Positions 47,211 to 55,962 of a stretch of DNA of 64,000 nt are shown in pieces. The notes beneath the pieces are model-generated. The model saw nothing but the letters and a program-made list of their open reading frames with translations. It did no database searches and was not told where the DNA came from. The stretch lies in the NCBI GenBank assembly GCA_002213445.1, contig NJIE01000017.1, forward strand, positions 124,001 to 188,000, written 5' to 3'. The position numbers were made by a program, and so were the translations under genes. This DNA is from Xenophilus sp. AP218F. GTDB taxonomy: Bacteria > Pseudomonadota > Gammaproteobacteria > Burkholderiales > Chromobacteriaceae. Position 1 is the stretch's first letter; every line of letters starts with the position of its first letter.

Positions 47211-48527
47211 ATGTTAAGCCGCAACGCCGCCTTGCCGCGGATTGTGATCGTCGGCGGGGGGGCCGGCGGTCTGGAGCTGGCGACCCGGCTGGGCCGCACG
47301 CTGGGTGCGGGCCACCGCGCCCAGGTGATTCTGGTCGACGGATCGCCCACCCATATCTGGAAACCGCTGTTGCACGAAGTGGCCACCGGCGCGCTCAACA
47401 CCGGCGAGGACGAGGTCAATTACTTCGCCCACGGTTATCGCAACGGCTACGATTTCGAATTCGGCTACATGCAGTCGCTGGATCAGGCGCGCCGCACCAT
47501 CCGCCTGTCGGCGATTCATGGCCGCAACGGCGAGCTGCTCAGTCCGGAGCGCGATCTGGACTTCGACTGGCTGGTGATGGCGGTGGGCGCGGAAGCCAAC
47601 GACTTCGGCACGCCGGGGGTGGGCGAGCACGCGATGTTCCTCAATACGCCGGCCGACGCCGAGGCGCTGCGCCACCGCGTGCTGGAGCTGGCCTTCCGCT
47701 GCAGCAACGGCGACGAGCCGGGCAAGTCGCTGAACATCGCCATCGTCGGCGGCGGGGCCACCGGCGTCGAGCTGGCGGCGGAGCTGAAGCACACCATGTG
47801 CGAGCTGCACCAGTACGGCGCGCGCCTGCAGCCCGAGCGCGTCAAGATCAGCGTCATCGAAGGGGCCGACCGCATCCTGGCCGCCGCGCCGGAAAGCCTG
47901 TCGGCGTACGCCGAGGAACAGCTGGGCGCGCGCCAGATCCAAGTGCTGACCAACAGCCTGGTGGCCGAGGTCAAGGCCGACGGCGTGGCGCTCAAGGACG
48001 GCCGCACCATCCCGTCCGACATCACGGTGTGGGCCGCCGGCGTCAAGGCGCCGGCCTGGCTCGCCAGGCTGGACGGGCTGAAAACCAACCGCATCAATCA
48101 GTTGCAGGTGGATACCCAGCTGCGTTGCGAGGGCGCCGACTGCATTTACGCGATGGGCGATTGCTCGGCCGCGCCGGACGGCGACAGCGGCCGCATGCTG
48201 TCGGCCACCGCCCAGGTGGCGCACCAGCAGGCGCGCTATCTGGCCGAGGAGCTGACCCGTCGCCTGGAAGGCAAGCCGGCCAAGGCCTTCGTCTTCAAGC
48301 CGCAGGGCATGATGGTGTCGCTGGGCAAGCACAGCGCGGTGGGCAGCCTGGCCGCCGTGGTGGGCCCCAAGCGCGATTACCACGTGGAAGGCCGCGGCGC
48401 GAAGCTGATCTACGCTTCGCTGTACCGCATGCACCAGGCCGCCGTTCACGGCTGGACGCTGGCGGTGCTGCTGTTCATCGGCGACAAGTTGCGCCGCGCG
48501 GCGCGGCCGGCGTTGAAGCTGCACTGA
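47211..48527 (+). CDS. ndh: Type II NADH dehydrogenase
   Basis: Single-subunit, non-pumping flavoenzyme that passes electrons from NADH to quinone on the inner membrane. The 438 residues have two Rossmann motifs, IVIVGGGAGGLELATRLG (FAD, near residue 10) and IAIVGGGATGVELAAEL (NADH, near 180), plus YAMGDCSAAPDG near the C-terminal FAD site. The ATG at 47211 has an AGGAG ribosome site. Together with the nuo operon this gives the cell both a coupled and an uncoupled NADH route. About 160 AT-richer bases upstream must hold its own promoter; the direct repeat TTGCAT-ATTGCAT (near 47090-47103) is the only structure noticed there. Confidence 0.95.
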   Translation: MLSRNAALPRIVIVGGGAGGLELATRLGRTLGAGHRAQVILVDGSPTHIWKPLLHEVATGALNTGEDEVNYFAHGYRNGYDFEFGYMQSLDQARRTIRLSAIHGRNGELLSPERDLDFDWLVMAVGAEANDFGTPGVGEHAMFLNTPADAEALRHRVLELAFRCSNGDEPGKSLNIAIVGGGATGVELAAELKHTMCELHQYGARLQPERVKISVIEGADRILAAAPESLSAYAEEQLGARQIQVLTNSLVAEVKADGVALKDGRTIPSDITVWAAGVKAPAWLARLDGLKTNRINQLQVDTQLRCEGADCIYAMGDCSAAPDGDSGRMLSATAQVAHQQARYLAEELTRRLEGKPAKAFVFKPQGMMVSLGKHSAVGSLAAVVGPKRDYHVEGRGAKLIYASLYRMHQAAVHGWTLAVLLFIGDKLRRAARPALKLH

Positions 48528-48543
48528 AACGATGGACGAAAAA

Positions 48544-48570
48544 AGCCCGGCCGTTTAGGCCGGGCTTTTT
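48544..48570. terminator. Bidirectional terminator between ndh and the Mth938-like gene
   Basis: A 9-bp stem AGCCCGGCC/GGCCGGGCT with a GTTTA loop, flanked by A and T runs on each side. Confidence 0.85.
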
Positions 48571-48598
48571 CACATCCGCGTTTGCCGCGCGGTGGAAG

Positions 48599-48967
48599 TC
48601 AGATCGCCAGCAGCGCCGCCACCACGCGGCGGTCCTCGGCCAGCAGGATGTTGAAGGTGCGGCAGGCGGCGGCGGTGTCCATGACTTCGACGCCGATGCC
48701 GGCGGCGGTCAGCGCGGCCGACAGCTTGGGATGGAAAAAGCGCAGGCTGGGGCCGGAGCCGAACAGCACCACCTCGGGCCGCAGCTCGAGCAGGCGGGCG
48801 AAGTCCGGCTCGTCCAGCGCGTCGAAACCGCCCTCGAACCAGGGCAGGGCCTGGTCGGCGGTGACGATCAGATTGCCCTCGTGGCGCACGGCGTTGATCA
48901 TGACGTGGCCGGGGCCGTAGCCGGTGAACAGGTTCTGGCCCTGCCCCAGCGATTGCTGCATTTTCAT
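48599..48967 (-). CDS. Mth938-like domain protein (DUF498)
   Basis: A 122-residue protein with NLIVTADQALPWF, PEVVLFGSGPSLRFFHPKLSAALTAAGIGVEVMDTAAACRTFNILLAEDRRVVAALL, which is the Mth938-like fold. The mitochondrial relative NDUFAF3 is a complex I assembly factor, so a role near complex I is possible, but the bacterial function is unknown. It is divergent from alaA; a minus-strand TATAAT occurs at 49054-49059. Confidence 0.82.
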   Translation of the reverse strand: MKMQQSLGQGQNLFTGYGPGHVMINAVRHEGNLIVTADQALPWFEGGFDALDEPDFARLLELRPEVVLFGSGPSLRFFHPKLSAALTAAGIGVEVMDTAAACRTFNILLAEDRRVVAALLAI

Positions 48968-49129
48968 GGTCTGGTTTCCATCAAGCGGGGGGCGCTGCCT
49001 GCCGCCGCGCGGCGGGCGACGCGGCTGTGCAGCGCAGCAAGGATTGGGATAGGATTATACCCTGACCCGCCAGCGAAGCGACCATGCGGTGCGCGTGGCC
49101 TTTGGCGCCGAGCGAGGCAAGAGATCCCA

Positions 49130-50443
49130 ATGAAAACAGAACAGCAACCCCGTCGCCCGCGCAAGACCGCCCAGTCCGCCAGGCGGCCCACCACGGAAGC
49201 AATCGCCGTCATGCAGCCCATACACAAATCGCAGAAACTCGCCAACGTCTGTTACGACATCCGCGGCCCGGTGCTCGAACACGCCAAGAAGATGGAAGAC
49301 GAGGGCCATCGCATCATCAAGCTGAACATCGGCAACCCCGCGCCTTTCGGCTTCTTCGCCCCGGACGAGATGATAGAAGACGTCATCGTCAACTTGCAGG
49401 CGGCTTCCGGTTACTCCGACTCCAAGGGCTTGTTCGCGGCGCGCAAGGCCATCATGCACTACGCGCAGCAAAAGCAGATGCCCAACGTCGGGATGGACGA
49501 CATCATCGTCGGCAACGGGGTGTCCGAGCTGATCGTGATGGCGATGCAGGCGCTGCTGGACAACGGCGACGAGGTGCTGCTGCCGGCGCCGGACTACCCG
49601 CTGTGGACCGCCGGCGTCAGCCTGGCCGGCGGCAAGGCGGTGCACTATCTGTGCGACGAGAACAACGGCTGGTTTCCCAGCATTGACGACATCCGCGCCA
49701 AGATCACGCCGGCCACCCGCGCCATCGTCATCATCAACCCCAACAACCCCACCGGCGCGCTGTACCCGCCGGCGCTGCTCAACCAGATCGTCGAAGTGGC
49801 GCGCGAGCATCAGCTGATCATCTACGCCGACGAAATCTACGACAAGGTGCTGTTCGACGGCGCGAGCCACACTTCCATCGCCTCGCTGGCGCCGGACCTG
49901 TTCGTGGTGACCTTCAACGGCCTGTCCAAGAATTACCGCGCCTGCGGCTACCGCGCCGGCTGGATGATCCTGTCCGGCGAGAAAAAGCACGCCCGCGACT
50001 ATATCGAAGGCCTGAACATGCTGGCCTCGATGCGGCTGTGCGCCAACGTGCCGTCGCAGTACGCCATCCAGACCGCGCTGGGCGGCTACCAGAGCATCGA
50101 CGACCTGGTGGCGCCGAGCGGCAGGCTGACCCGGCAGCGCGATCTGGCCTACAAGCTGCTGACCGACATCCCCGGCGTTTCCTGCGTCAAGCCGCAAGGC
50201 GCTTTGTACCTGTTCCCGCGTCTGGACCCCAAGGTCTACCCGATCGCCGACGACCAGCAGTTCATTCTGGAACTGCTGCAGCAGGAAAAAGTGCTGCTGG
50301 TGCAGGGCACCGGCTTCAACTGGATTGCGCCCGACCACTTCCGCGTGGTATTCCTTCCCAACTCGGACGATTTGACCGAAGCCATCGGCCGCATCGCCCG
50401 ATTCCTGGAGAACTACCGCAAACGCCACGGCAGCAAGGAGTAA
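49130..50443 (+). CDS. alaA: Alanine aminotransferase AlaA-type
   Basis: PLP enzyme that makes alanine from pyruvate and glutamate. The 437 residues align closely, as I recall it, with E. coli AlaA from KSQKLANVCYDIRGPVLEHAKKMEDEG onward. Further shared blocks are LKLNIGNPAPFGF-type, PAPDYPLWTAGVSLAGGKAVHYLCDE, NPNNPTGALYP and the PLP Lys in TFNGLSKNYRACGYRAGW. The ATG at 49130 adds a 27-residue Arg-rich leader (MKTEQQPRRPRKTAQSARR) absent from the E. coli protein; ATG 49211 would give the usual start. Confidence 0.92.
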   Translation: MKTEQQPRRPRKTAQSARRPTTEAIAVMQPIHKSQKLANVCYDIRGPVLEHAKKMEDEGHRIIKLNIGNPAPFGFFAPDEMIEDVIVNLQAASGYSDSKGLFAARKAIMHYAQQKQMPNVGMDDIIVGNGVSELIVMAMQALLDNGDEVLLPAPDYPLWTAGVSLAGGKAVHYLCDENNGWFPSIDDIRAKITPATRAIVIINPNNPTGALYPPALLNQIVEVAREHQLIIYADEIYDKVLFDGASHTSIASLAPDLFVVTFNGLSKNYRACGYRAGWMILSGEKKHARDYIEGLNMLASMRLCANVPSQYAIQTALGGYQSIDDLVAPSGRLTRQRDLAYKLLTDIPGVSCVKPQGALYLFPRLDPKVYPIADDQQFILELLQQEKVLLVQGTGFNWIAPDHFRVVFLPNSDDLTEAIGRIARFLENYRKRHGSKE

Positions 50444-50469
50444 GACGCCGCCTTGCGCGCGTCGCCATC

Positions 50470-50494
50470 AAGGGAGCCGGGCAGGCTCCCTTTT
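50470..50494 (+). terminator. Terminator after alaA
   Basis: A 9-bp stem AAGGGAGCC/GGCTCCCTT with a GGGCA loop, followed by TT. Confidence 0.75.
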
Positions 50495-50513
50495 GCGCAT
50501 CTTGAGGACCGCC

Positions 50514-50550
50514 TGGACAGGGAACGCCCTGTCCAAGAGGCCTTCGGGCC
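50514..50550 (+). other. Stem-loops in the hom leader
   Basis: A perfect 9-bp stem TGGACAGGG/CCCTGTCCA with an AACG loop (50514-50535), then GGCC-TTCG-GGCC (50539-50550), ending 35 bases before the hom start. If the promoter is upstream of this, both lie in the 5' untranslated region. No leader peptide rich in Thr/Ile codons was seen. Confidence 0.4.
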
Positions 50551-50585
50551 GGGACATAGAGCGAAAACCAGAGCAGGAGAGAAGG

Positions 50586-51896
50586 ATGAAACCGATCAAT
50601 ATAGGCCTGATGGGCGTGGGGACTGTAGGTGGCGGCACCGCCACCGTTCTCAAACGCAACGCGGAAGAAATCAGCCGCCGAGCCGGACGCCAGATCCGCC
50701 TGATCCAGGCGGCCAACCGCGACCTCGCGCGCGCGCAGTCGGTGCTGGGGCCGGAAGTGCCGGTGGTGGACGACGCGATGCAGATCGTCAACAACCCGGA
50801 CGTGGACATCGTGGTGGAATTGATCGGCGGCGACACCGTGGCCAAGGAGCTGGTGCTCAAGGCGATCGAAAACGGCAAGCACGTGGTCACCGCCAACAAG
50901 AAGCTGTTGGCGCTGCACGGCACCGAAATCTTCGCCCGCGCCCAGGAAAAGGGCGTGATGGTGGCCTTCGAGGCCGCCGTGGCCGGCGGCATCCCCATCA
51001 TCAAGACCCTGCGCGAAGCCTTGGCCGCCAACCGCATCGAGTGGATCGCCGGCATCATCAACGGCACTTCCAACTTCATCCTCACCGAAATGCGCGAAAA
51101 GGGCGCGAGCTTCGCCGACGTGCTGGCAGAGGCGCAGCGCCTGGGTTACGCCGAAGCGGACCCGACCTTCGACATCGAAGGCCACGACGCCGGCCACAAG
51201 CTCACCATCATGGCGGCGCTGGCCTTCGGCATCCCGATGCAGTTCGACAAGTGTTATCTGGAAGGCATCAGCACGCTTGACGGCCGCGACATCAAATACG
51301 CCGCGGAGCTGGGCTACCGCGTCAAGCTCCTCGGCCTCACCCGCCGCACCGAAGAAGGCGTGGAGCTGCGCGTGCACCCGACGCTGATTCCGGAGAGCCG
51401 GCTGATCGCAAACGTCAACGGCGTGATGAACGCCGTGCTGGTGAAGGCCGACGCGCTGGGACCGACGCTGTACTACGGCGCGGGCGCCGGCGCTTTGCCC
51501 ACCGCTTCGGCGGTGGTGGCCGACATCGTCGACATCACCCGCCTGCTGACGTCCGATCCGGAGCACCGCGTGCCGCATCTGGCTTTCCAGCCGGACCAGA
51601 TGCAGAACCTGCGCATGCTGCCGATCGGCGAAGTGATCAGCTCCTACTACTTGCGCATCGGCGCGGCCGACCGCGCCGGGGTGCTGGCCAACATCACCCG
51701 CCTGCTGGCGGAAAACGGCATCTCGATCGAGGCGCTGATCCAGAAGGGCTCGGTGTCCGACGGCACCGCCGAGGTGGTGATTCTGACCCACAGGGTGCGC
51801 GAGCAGGCGATCGACCACGCCATCGCCGCCATCGAGGCGCTGGATTGCACCAGCGGCAAGGTGGTGCGCCTGCGCATGGAAGAACTGAATGCGTAA
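50586..51896 (+). CDS. hom: Homoserine dehydrogenase with ACT domain
   Basis: Reduces aspartate semialdehyde to homoserine, the branch to threonine and methionine. The 436 residues begin MKPINIGLMGVGTVGGGTATVL (NAD(P)-binding) and carry VTANKKLLALHG, the catalytic block AAVAGGIPIIKTLREALAANRIEWIAGIINGTSNFILTEM, and a C-terminal ACT domain (SYYLRIGAADRAGVLANITRLLAENGISIEALIQKG) for feedback control, typically by threonine. The ATG at 50586 has a GAAGG ribosome site. Confidence 0.97.
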   Translation: MKPINIGLMGVGTVGGGTATVLKRNAEEISRRAGRQIRLIQAANRDLARAQSVLGPEVPVVDDAMQIVNNPDVDIVVELIGGDTVAKELVLKAIENGKHVVTANKKLLALHGTEIFARAQEKGVMVAFEAAVAGGIPIIKTLREALAANRIEWIAGIINGTSNFILTEMREKGASFADVLAEAQRLGYAEADPTFDIEGHDAGHKLTIMAALAFGIPMQFDKCYLEGISTLDGRDIKYAAELGYRVKLLGLTRRTEEGVELRVHPTLIPESRLIANVNGVMNAVLVKADALGPTLYYGAGAGALPTASAVVADIVDITRLLTSDPEHRVPHLAFQPDQMQNLRMLPIGEVISSYYLRIGAADRAGVLANITRLLAENGISIEALIQKGSVSDGTAEVVILTHRVREQAIDHAIAAIEALDCTSGKVVRLRMEELNA

Positions 51897-52212
51897 GTGG
51901 CTGACCGCCTTGCTGGCGCTGCCGACGCTGGCCCTGGCGACGCCGCTGTCGCCGGGGCAGCATCAGCTGCTGCAGGGCTTTTTGCACCGTGGCTGCGTCA
52001 AGCGCACGCCGGCGTCCGACGGCGCGGGCCAGCCCTCCAGCGCCCAGGTGGAGCGCTACTGCCAGTGCGCCAGCGAGAAGCTGGCCAGCACCTTCACCTC
52101 GGAAGAGGTGATGGGCGTGCTCACCGGCCAGATCAAGAAAGACGACCCGCGCGGCAAGAAACGGATGAAGGAAGCCTCCGCCGCCTGCGGCCAATACCTG
52201 GAACAACCGTGA
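51889..52212 (+). CDS. Small secreted protein with four cysteines, between hom and thrC
   Basis: A 107-residue protein of unrecognised family. The first 18 residues (MRKWLTALLALPTLALA) form a signal peptide, and the mature part contains four cysteines (GCVKR, YCQCA, ACGQY) that could form two disulfides in the periplasm. It overlaps hom by 8 bases and its stop shares one base with the thrC start, so it is translated as part of the threonine operon. A biosynthetic role is not obvious for an exported protein. Confidence 0.82.
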   Translation: MRKWLTALLALPTLALATPLSPGQHQLLQGFLHRGCVKRTPASDGAGQPSSAQVERYCQCASEKLASTFTSEEVMGVLTGQIKKDDPRGKKRMKEASAACGQYLEQP

Positions 52213-53624
52213 TGCGATATATCAGTACCCGCGGCGGCATGCCGCCGCTGCCGTTTTCGGACACCATCCTGATGGGCCTGGCGCCGGACGGCGGCCTGGC
52301 CTTGCCGGAAAGCTACCCGCAGATCAGCCGCGCCCAGCTGGACGCCTGGCGCGGCCTCTCTTACGCCGAACTGGCCTTCGAGATCATCAGGCTGTTCGCC
52401 GACGACATCCCCGCAGCCGATCTCAAGGACATCCTGGATCGCACCTACCGTCCGGACGTGTTCGGCAGCGCCGAGATCGCGCCGCTCAAGCGCCTGTCCG
52501 ACGGCATCGCCATCCTGGAGCTGTCCAACGGCCCGACGCTGGCGTTCAAGGACATGGCCATGCAGTGGCTGGGCAATCTGTTCGAGTACGTGCTGGCGCG
52601 CCGCGGCGAGACCCTCAACATCGTCGGCGCCACCTCCGGCGACACCGGCTCGGCGGCCGAATACGCGATGCGCGGCAAGGCCGGCATCCACGTGTTCATG
52701 CTCAGCCCCAACGGCAAGATGAGCGATTTCCAGCGCGCGCAGATGTTCAGCCTGCAGGACGAAAACATCCACAACATCGCCATCGACGGCATGTTCGACG
52801 ACTGTCAGGACATCGTCAAAGCGGTGCAGAACGACCACGCCTTCAAGGCCCGCTACAAGATCGGCACCGTCAACTCGATCAACTGGGCGCGGGTGGTGGC
52901 GCAGGTGGTGTACTACTTCAAGGGCTATTTCGCGGCCACCGCCGGCAATGACGAACGGGTGAGCTTCTGCGTGCCTTCGGGCAACTTCGGCAACGTCTGC
53001 GCCGGCCACGTCGCGCGCCAGATGGGCCTGCCCATCGACCGGCTGATGGTCGCCACCAACGAGAACGACGTGCTGGACGAGTTTTTCAAGACCGGCCGCT
53101 ACGCGCCGCGCGGCGGCGAGCGCACCTACGTCACCAGCAGCCCGTCGATGGACATCTCCAAGGCTTCCAACTTCGAGCGTTTCGTGTTCGATCTGCTGGA
53201 TCGCGACGGCGAGCAGGTCAAGGCGCTGTGGGCGCAAGTGGACGGCGGGGCCGGCTTCCAGCTGACGCCGGCGCAGCTGCGCACGGTTGGCGAGCGCTAC
53301 GGCTTTTGCTCCGGCAAGAGCGTCCACGCCGAGCGCATCGCCGCCATCCGCCGGGTGGACGCCGAAGACGGCGTGGTGCTGGACACCCACACCGCCGACG
53401 GCGTCAAGGTGGCGCGCGAGCTGCGCCGCCCGGGCGAGAACGTGGTGTGCCTGGAAACCGCGCTGCCGGCCAAGTTCGCCGCAGCCATCCGCGAAGCGCT
53501 GGATCGCGACCCGCCGCGCCCGGCCGGTTTCGAAGGGCTGGAAGCGCTGCCGCAGAAGGTGACGGTGTTGCCGGCCGACGCGGCCCAGGTGAAAGCCCTG
53601 GTGGAGCGCGCCTTGAGCCGATAA
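52212..53624 (+). CDS. thrC: Threonine synthase
   Basis: PLP enzyme converting O-phosphohomoserine to threonine. The 470 residues start MRYISTRGGMPPLPFSDTILMGLAPDGGLALPE and carry the PLP Lys in ELSNGPTLAFKDMAMQ, the ATSGDTGSAAEYA phosphate loop, SPNGKMSDFQRAQMFS and VPSGNFGNVCAGH. This is the longer, fungal/enterobacterial-type family. The chosen ATG overlaps the preceding stop by one base. Confidence 0.96.
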   Translation: MRYISTRGGMPPLPFSDTILMGLAPDGGLALPESYPQISRAQLDAWRGLSYAELAFEIIRLFADDIPAADLKDILDRTYRPDVFGSAEIAPLKRLSDGIAILELSNGPTLAFKDMAMQWLGNLFEYVLARRGETLNIVGATSGDTGSAAEYAMRGKAGIHVFMLSPNGKMSDFQRAQMFSLQDENIHNIAIDGMFDDCQDIVKAVQNDHAFKARYKIGTVNSINWARVVAQVVYYFKGYFAATAGNDERVSFCVPSGNFGNVCAGHVARQMGLPIDRLMVATNENDVLDEFFKTGRYAPRGGERTYVTSSPSMDISKASNFERFVFDLLDRDGEQVKALWAQVDGGAGFQLTPAQLRTVGERYGFCSGKSVHAERIAAIRRVDAEDGVVLDTHTADGVKVARELRRPGENVVCLETALPAKFAAAIREALDRDPPRPAGFEGLEALPQKVTVLPADAAQVKALVERALSR

Positions 53625-53660
53625 GCCCGAGCGCGGGTTTTGCCGATAGCCGGATGAAAA

Positions 53661-53687
53661 ACAGGCCCCGCATGCGGGGCCTGTTTC
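53661..53687. terminator. Bidirectional terminator between thrC and the autotransporter gene
   Basis: A perfect 24-base palindrome built on ACAGGCCCCGCA (53661-53684), with A residues before it and TTT after it. Confidence 0.88.
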
Positions 53688-53703
53688 GTTTGACGCGTCT
53701 GGT

Positions 53704-55815
53704 TTAGAACGACACCACCACGCCGATGTTGCCGCCGGTCTGGTTGCCGCCGCCGCGGTTGCTGGTGGCGGTGAGCTGGCCGTAGGCCGATACCGCCTTG
53801 CTGAAGTTGGCGGTGACGCCGGCGGTCCATTCCATCCAGTTGCCGTCGGGCGCGCCCAGGCTGGTGGTCCAGCTGCCCACGGTGGTGGCGAGGCCGGTGG
53901 TCACGTTGCGCTCGTCCTGGTTGAACTCGTGAGCGAAGCTGACCTTGGCGTAGGGGCTGAACTTGCCGATGTCGGCGCTGAATTGCCAGCCGACGCGGCC
54001 AACCAGCGAGCTGACGTTCTGGCTGCCGAAGGCCATGCTGCTGCTGTCGCCGCTGTTTTCGGTGAAGCCGGCCAGCTTGACCTTGGCGTAATCGAGGCTG
54101 GCGATGGGGCCGGTCTGGTATGCGCCGACCGGGATGATGTAGCCGCCGGCGACGCGCAAGCCGTATTGGGTCTGGCGCGCGCTGCCGTTTTCGGTGATCT
54201 GGGTCGGCCCCAGGTTTACCTGGCGGCTGGTATCGAGATTGCCGGAGCCGACGTGCGCGTCGCCGTCCACCCAGAATTTTTCCTGGTTGTAGCTGGCGAA
54301 GCCGCTCAAGAGCGTGGTGCGGTCGTCCACCTTGCCGGGCGTGCCGCTGCCGGCGATGTCGGTTTTGCCCAGCTGGCGCGATACGGCGAAGCCGACGCTC
54401 AGCGCCGATGTCGCCTGGAAGTCTACGCCCAGCGTGTACAGCTGGCCCTTGGCCTCGCTGTTTGCGCCGCCAAAGCCGACGCTGTCGTTGCCGAAGCCGC
54501 CGTTGACGAAGGCGCTGACCGCGCCGACGCCGCGCTTTTGCGCGCGGATGGCTTCGTAACGGCTATCCAGGCCGCTGCCCAGCTGCCGGGCGTTGTTGAG
54601 GCCGGACTGGGGCAGCGAGCCGGCGAAGTAGGGCGCTTGCAGCAGGCCGTAGATGTAGTCGCCGACGATCTGGTTGGCTGCGGGGGTGGGGTGCAGCATG
54701 TCGGTGAAGACATAGCTCTGCGGATAGCTGGCCGAGGCGCAGGCGATGGCGCTGCCGGAGCAGGCCGCGCCGGTGATGTTGGTGAAGCCGTATTTCGCCG
54801 GATTGGCCAGGATCTCCTGGAACAGCGCCGAGACATTGGCGCGCACGATATTGTTTTGCACCCCGGCCCCGGTCAGCGAGAAATCAAGCAGCTGGTTGTA
54901 GCCGGCGGACAATTGTTGCAGGCTGGGCGCGATGCCCGGATTGGTCGCCGTGCCGTCGCCCTTGTACACGCTGGCTACCGTGCCGTCCGGAATGCCGACG
55001 GCGTTTTTCAATACGGTATTGGCGGCGGTCTGGGCGGCCAACAGGGTATCCGCCTGGTTCGCGCCGTTGCTGGCAGCCTGGCTCAGGGCTTTCCATGCCT
55101 CGTTCCATGCCTGGCTGATCAATGCGTCGGGAAGAGAGAATTTCGCCTTAAGGGCGGTCAGTGTAGAGTACAGCGCCAGCGGGGCCGCCGACATATTGGG
55201 CAAATTGGGCACGATGACCGTTTTCGCGCCGGCTTGGGTCAGCGCTTGCACGCTGCCGGCGGCGTATTTGGCGGAGTCTTGCAATAATGCCTTGCCCTGG
55301 GCGCTGTCGTTGCTGATCAGCGCGGCGGTCAGGCCGGCGATGACGTCGTTGCCGCCTATCCACACCGAGTACACGGCGTTGGGATTGGCCTTGCCGCCGG
55401 TGCTGGCGAGGTAGGCGGCGACCTGAGTGGGCAGCTCCTGGATCTCTAGCGCGCCGCCTGGGCCGTAATGCTCTACCGAGCCGTTGGTTCCGCCGGCCCC
55501 CGGGTATTGGGTGATGGCGTCGTAAGGCTGGGCCACCGCGCCGCCCTGGGCATAGTTGTTGCCGCTGCTGCTGGTGCTGGCGTTCAGCGGGTTGTTGGCG
55601 ACGGAGCCGAGACCGTAATGGCCGGCCAGGACGTTGGTCCAGTTGGGGCCGTAGCCGGTGGTCCAGCGCGCGCCGCTGGGCAAGCCGGATTGGCCGCCGA
55701 AGGCGCCGACGTCGGACAGGCTGTCGCCAAAGAAGTAGATGCTGCTGTAAGCCTGCGCGGCTGCGGGCAGGGCCAGGGCGGTAGCGAGCGCGATCAGGCT
55801 CAAACGGCTACGCAT
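53704..55815 (-). CDS. GDSL autotransporter esterase/lipase (EstA-like)
   Basis: Predicted outer-membrane-anchored esterase. The 703 residues have a signal peptide (MRSRLSLIALATALALPAAAQA), then a GDSL/SGNH domain with catalytic Ser in FFGDSLSD, block II NYAQGGA, block III GGNDV and the Asp-His pair in DMLHPTPAANQ (about 375-385). The last 280 residues form an autotransporter beta-barrel ending in a terminal Phe (GVVVSF). The ATG at 55815 follows GAGGAG on the minus strand. Confidence 0.92.
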   Translation of the reverse strand: MRSRLSLIALATALALPAAAQAYSSIYFFGDSLSDVGAFGGQSGLPSGARWTTGYGPNWTNVLAGHYGLGSVANNPLNASTSSSGNNYAQGGAVAQPYDAITQYPGAGGTNGSVEHYGPGGALEIQELPTQVAAYLASTGGKANPNAVYSVWIGGNDVIAGLTAALISNDSAQGKALLQDSAKYAAGSVQALTQAGAKTVIVPNLPNMSAAPLALYSTLTALKAKFSLPDALISQAWNEAWKALSQAASNGANQADTLLAAQTAANTVLKNAVGIPDGTVASVYKGDGTATNPGIAPSLQQLSAGYNQLLDFSLTGAGVQNNIVRANVSALFQEILANPAKYGFTNITGAACSGSAIACASASYPQSYVFTDMLHPTPAANQIVGDYIYGLLQAPYFAGSLPQSGLNNARQLGSGLDSRYEAIRAQKRGVGAVSAFVNGGFGNDSVGFGGANSEAKGQLYTLGVDFQATSALSVGFAVSRQLGKTDIAGSGTPGKVDDRTTLLSGFASYNQEKFWVDGDAHVGSGNLDTSRQVNLGPTQITENGSARQTQYGLRVAGGYIIPVGAYQTGPIASLDYAKVKLAGFTENSGDSSSMAFGSQNVSSLVGRVGWQFSADIGKFSPYAKVSFAHEFNQDERNVTTGLATTVGSWTTSLGAPDGNWMEWTAGVTANFSKAVSAYGQLTATSNRGGGNQTGGNIGVVVSF

Positions 55816-55962
55816 GGGTGTCTCCTCGGTCAAGTCAGGTTGGCTGAGTTGTTATGCTTTTAAAGTAAAGATTCTAGGCTCTAGTGGAGCGATTATTCGA
55901 ATCAAACGCTCGCTTGTCAATCGCCATCCCGTTGGGGCGGGACAATGCGCTAAAATAGGCCG

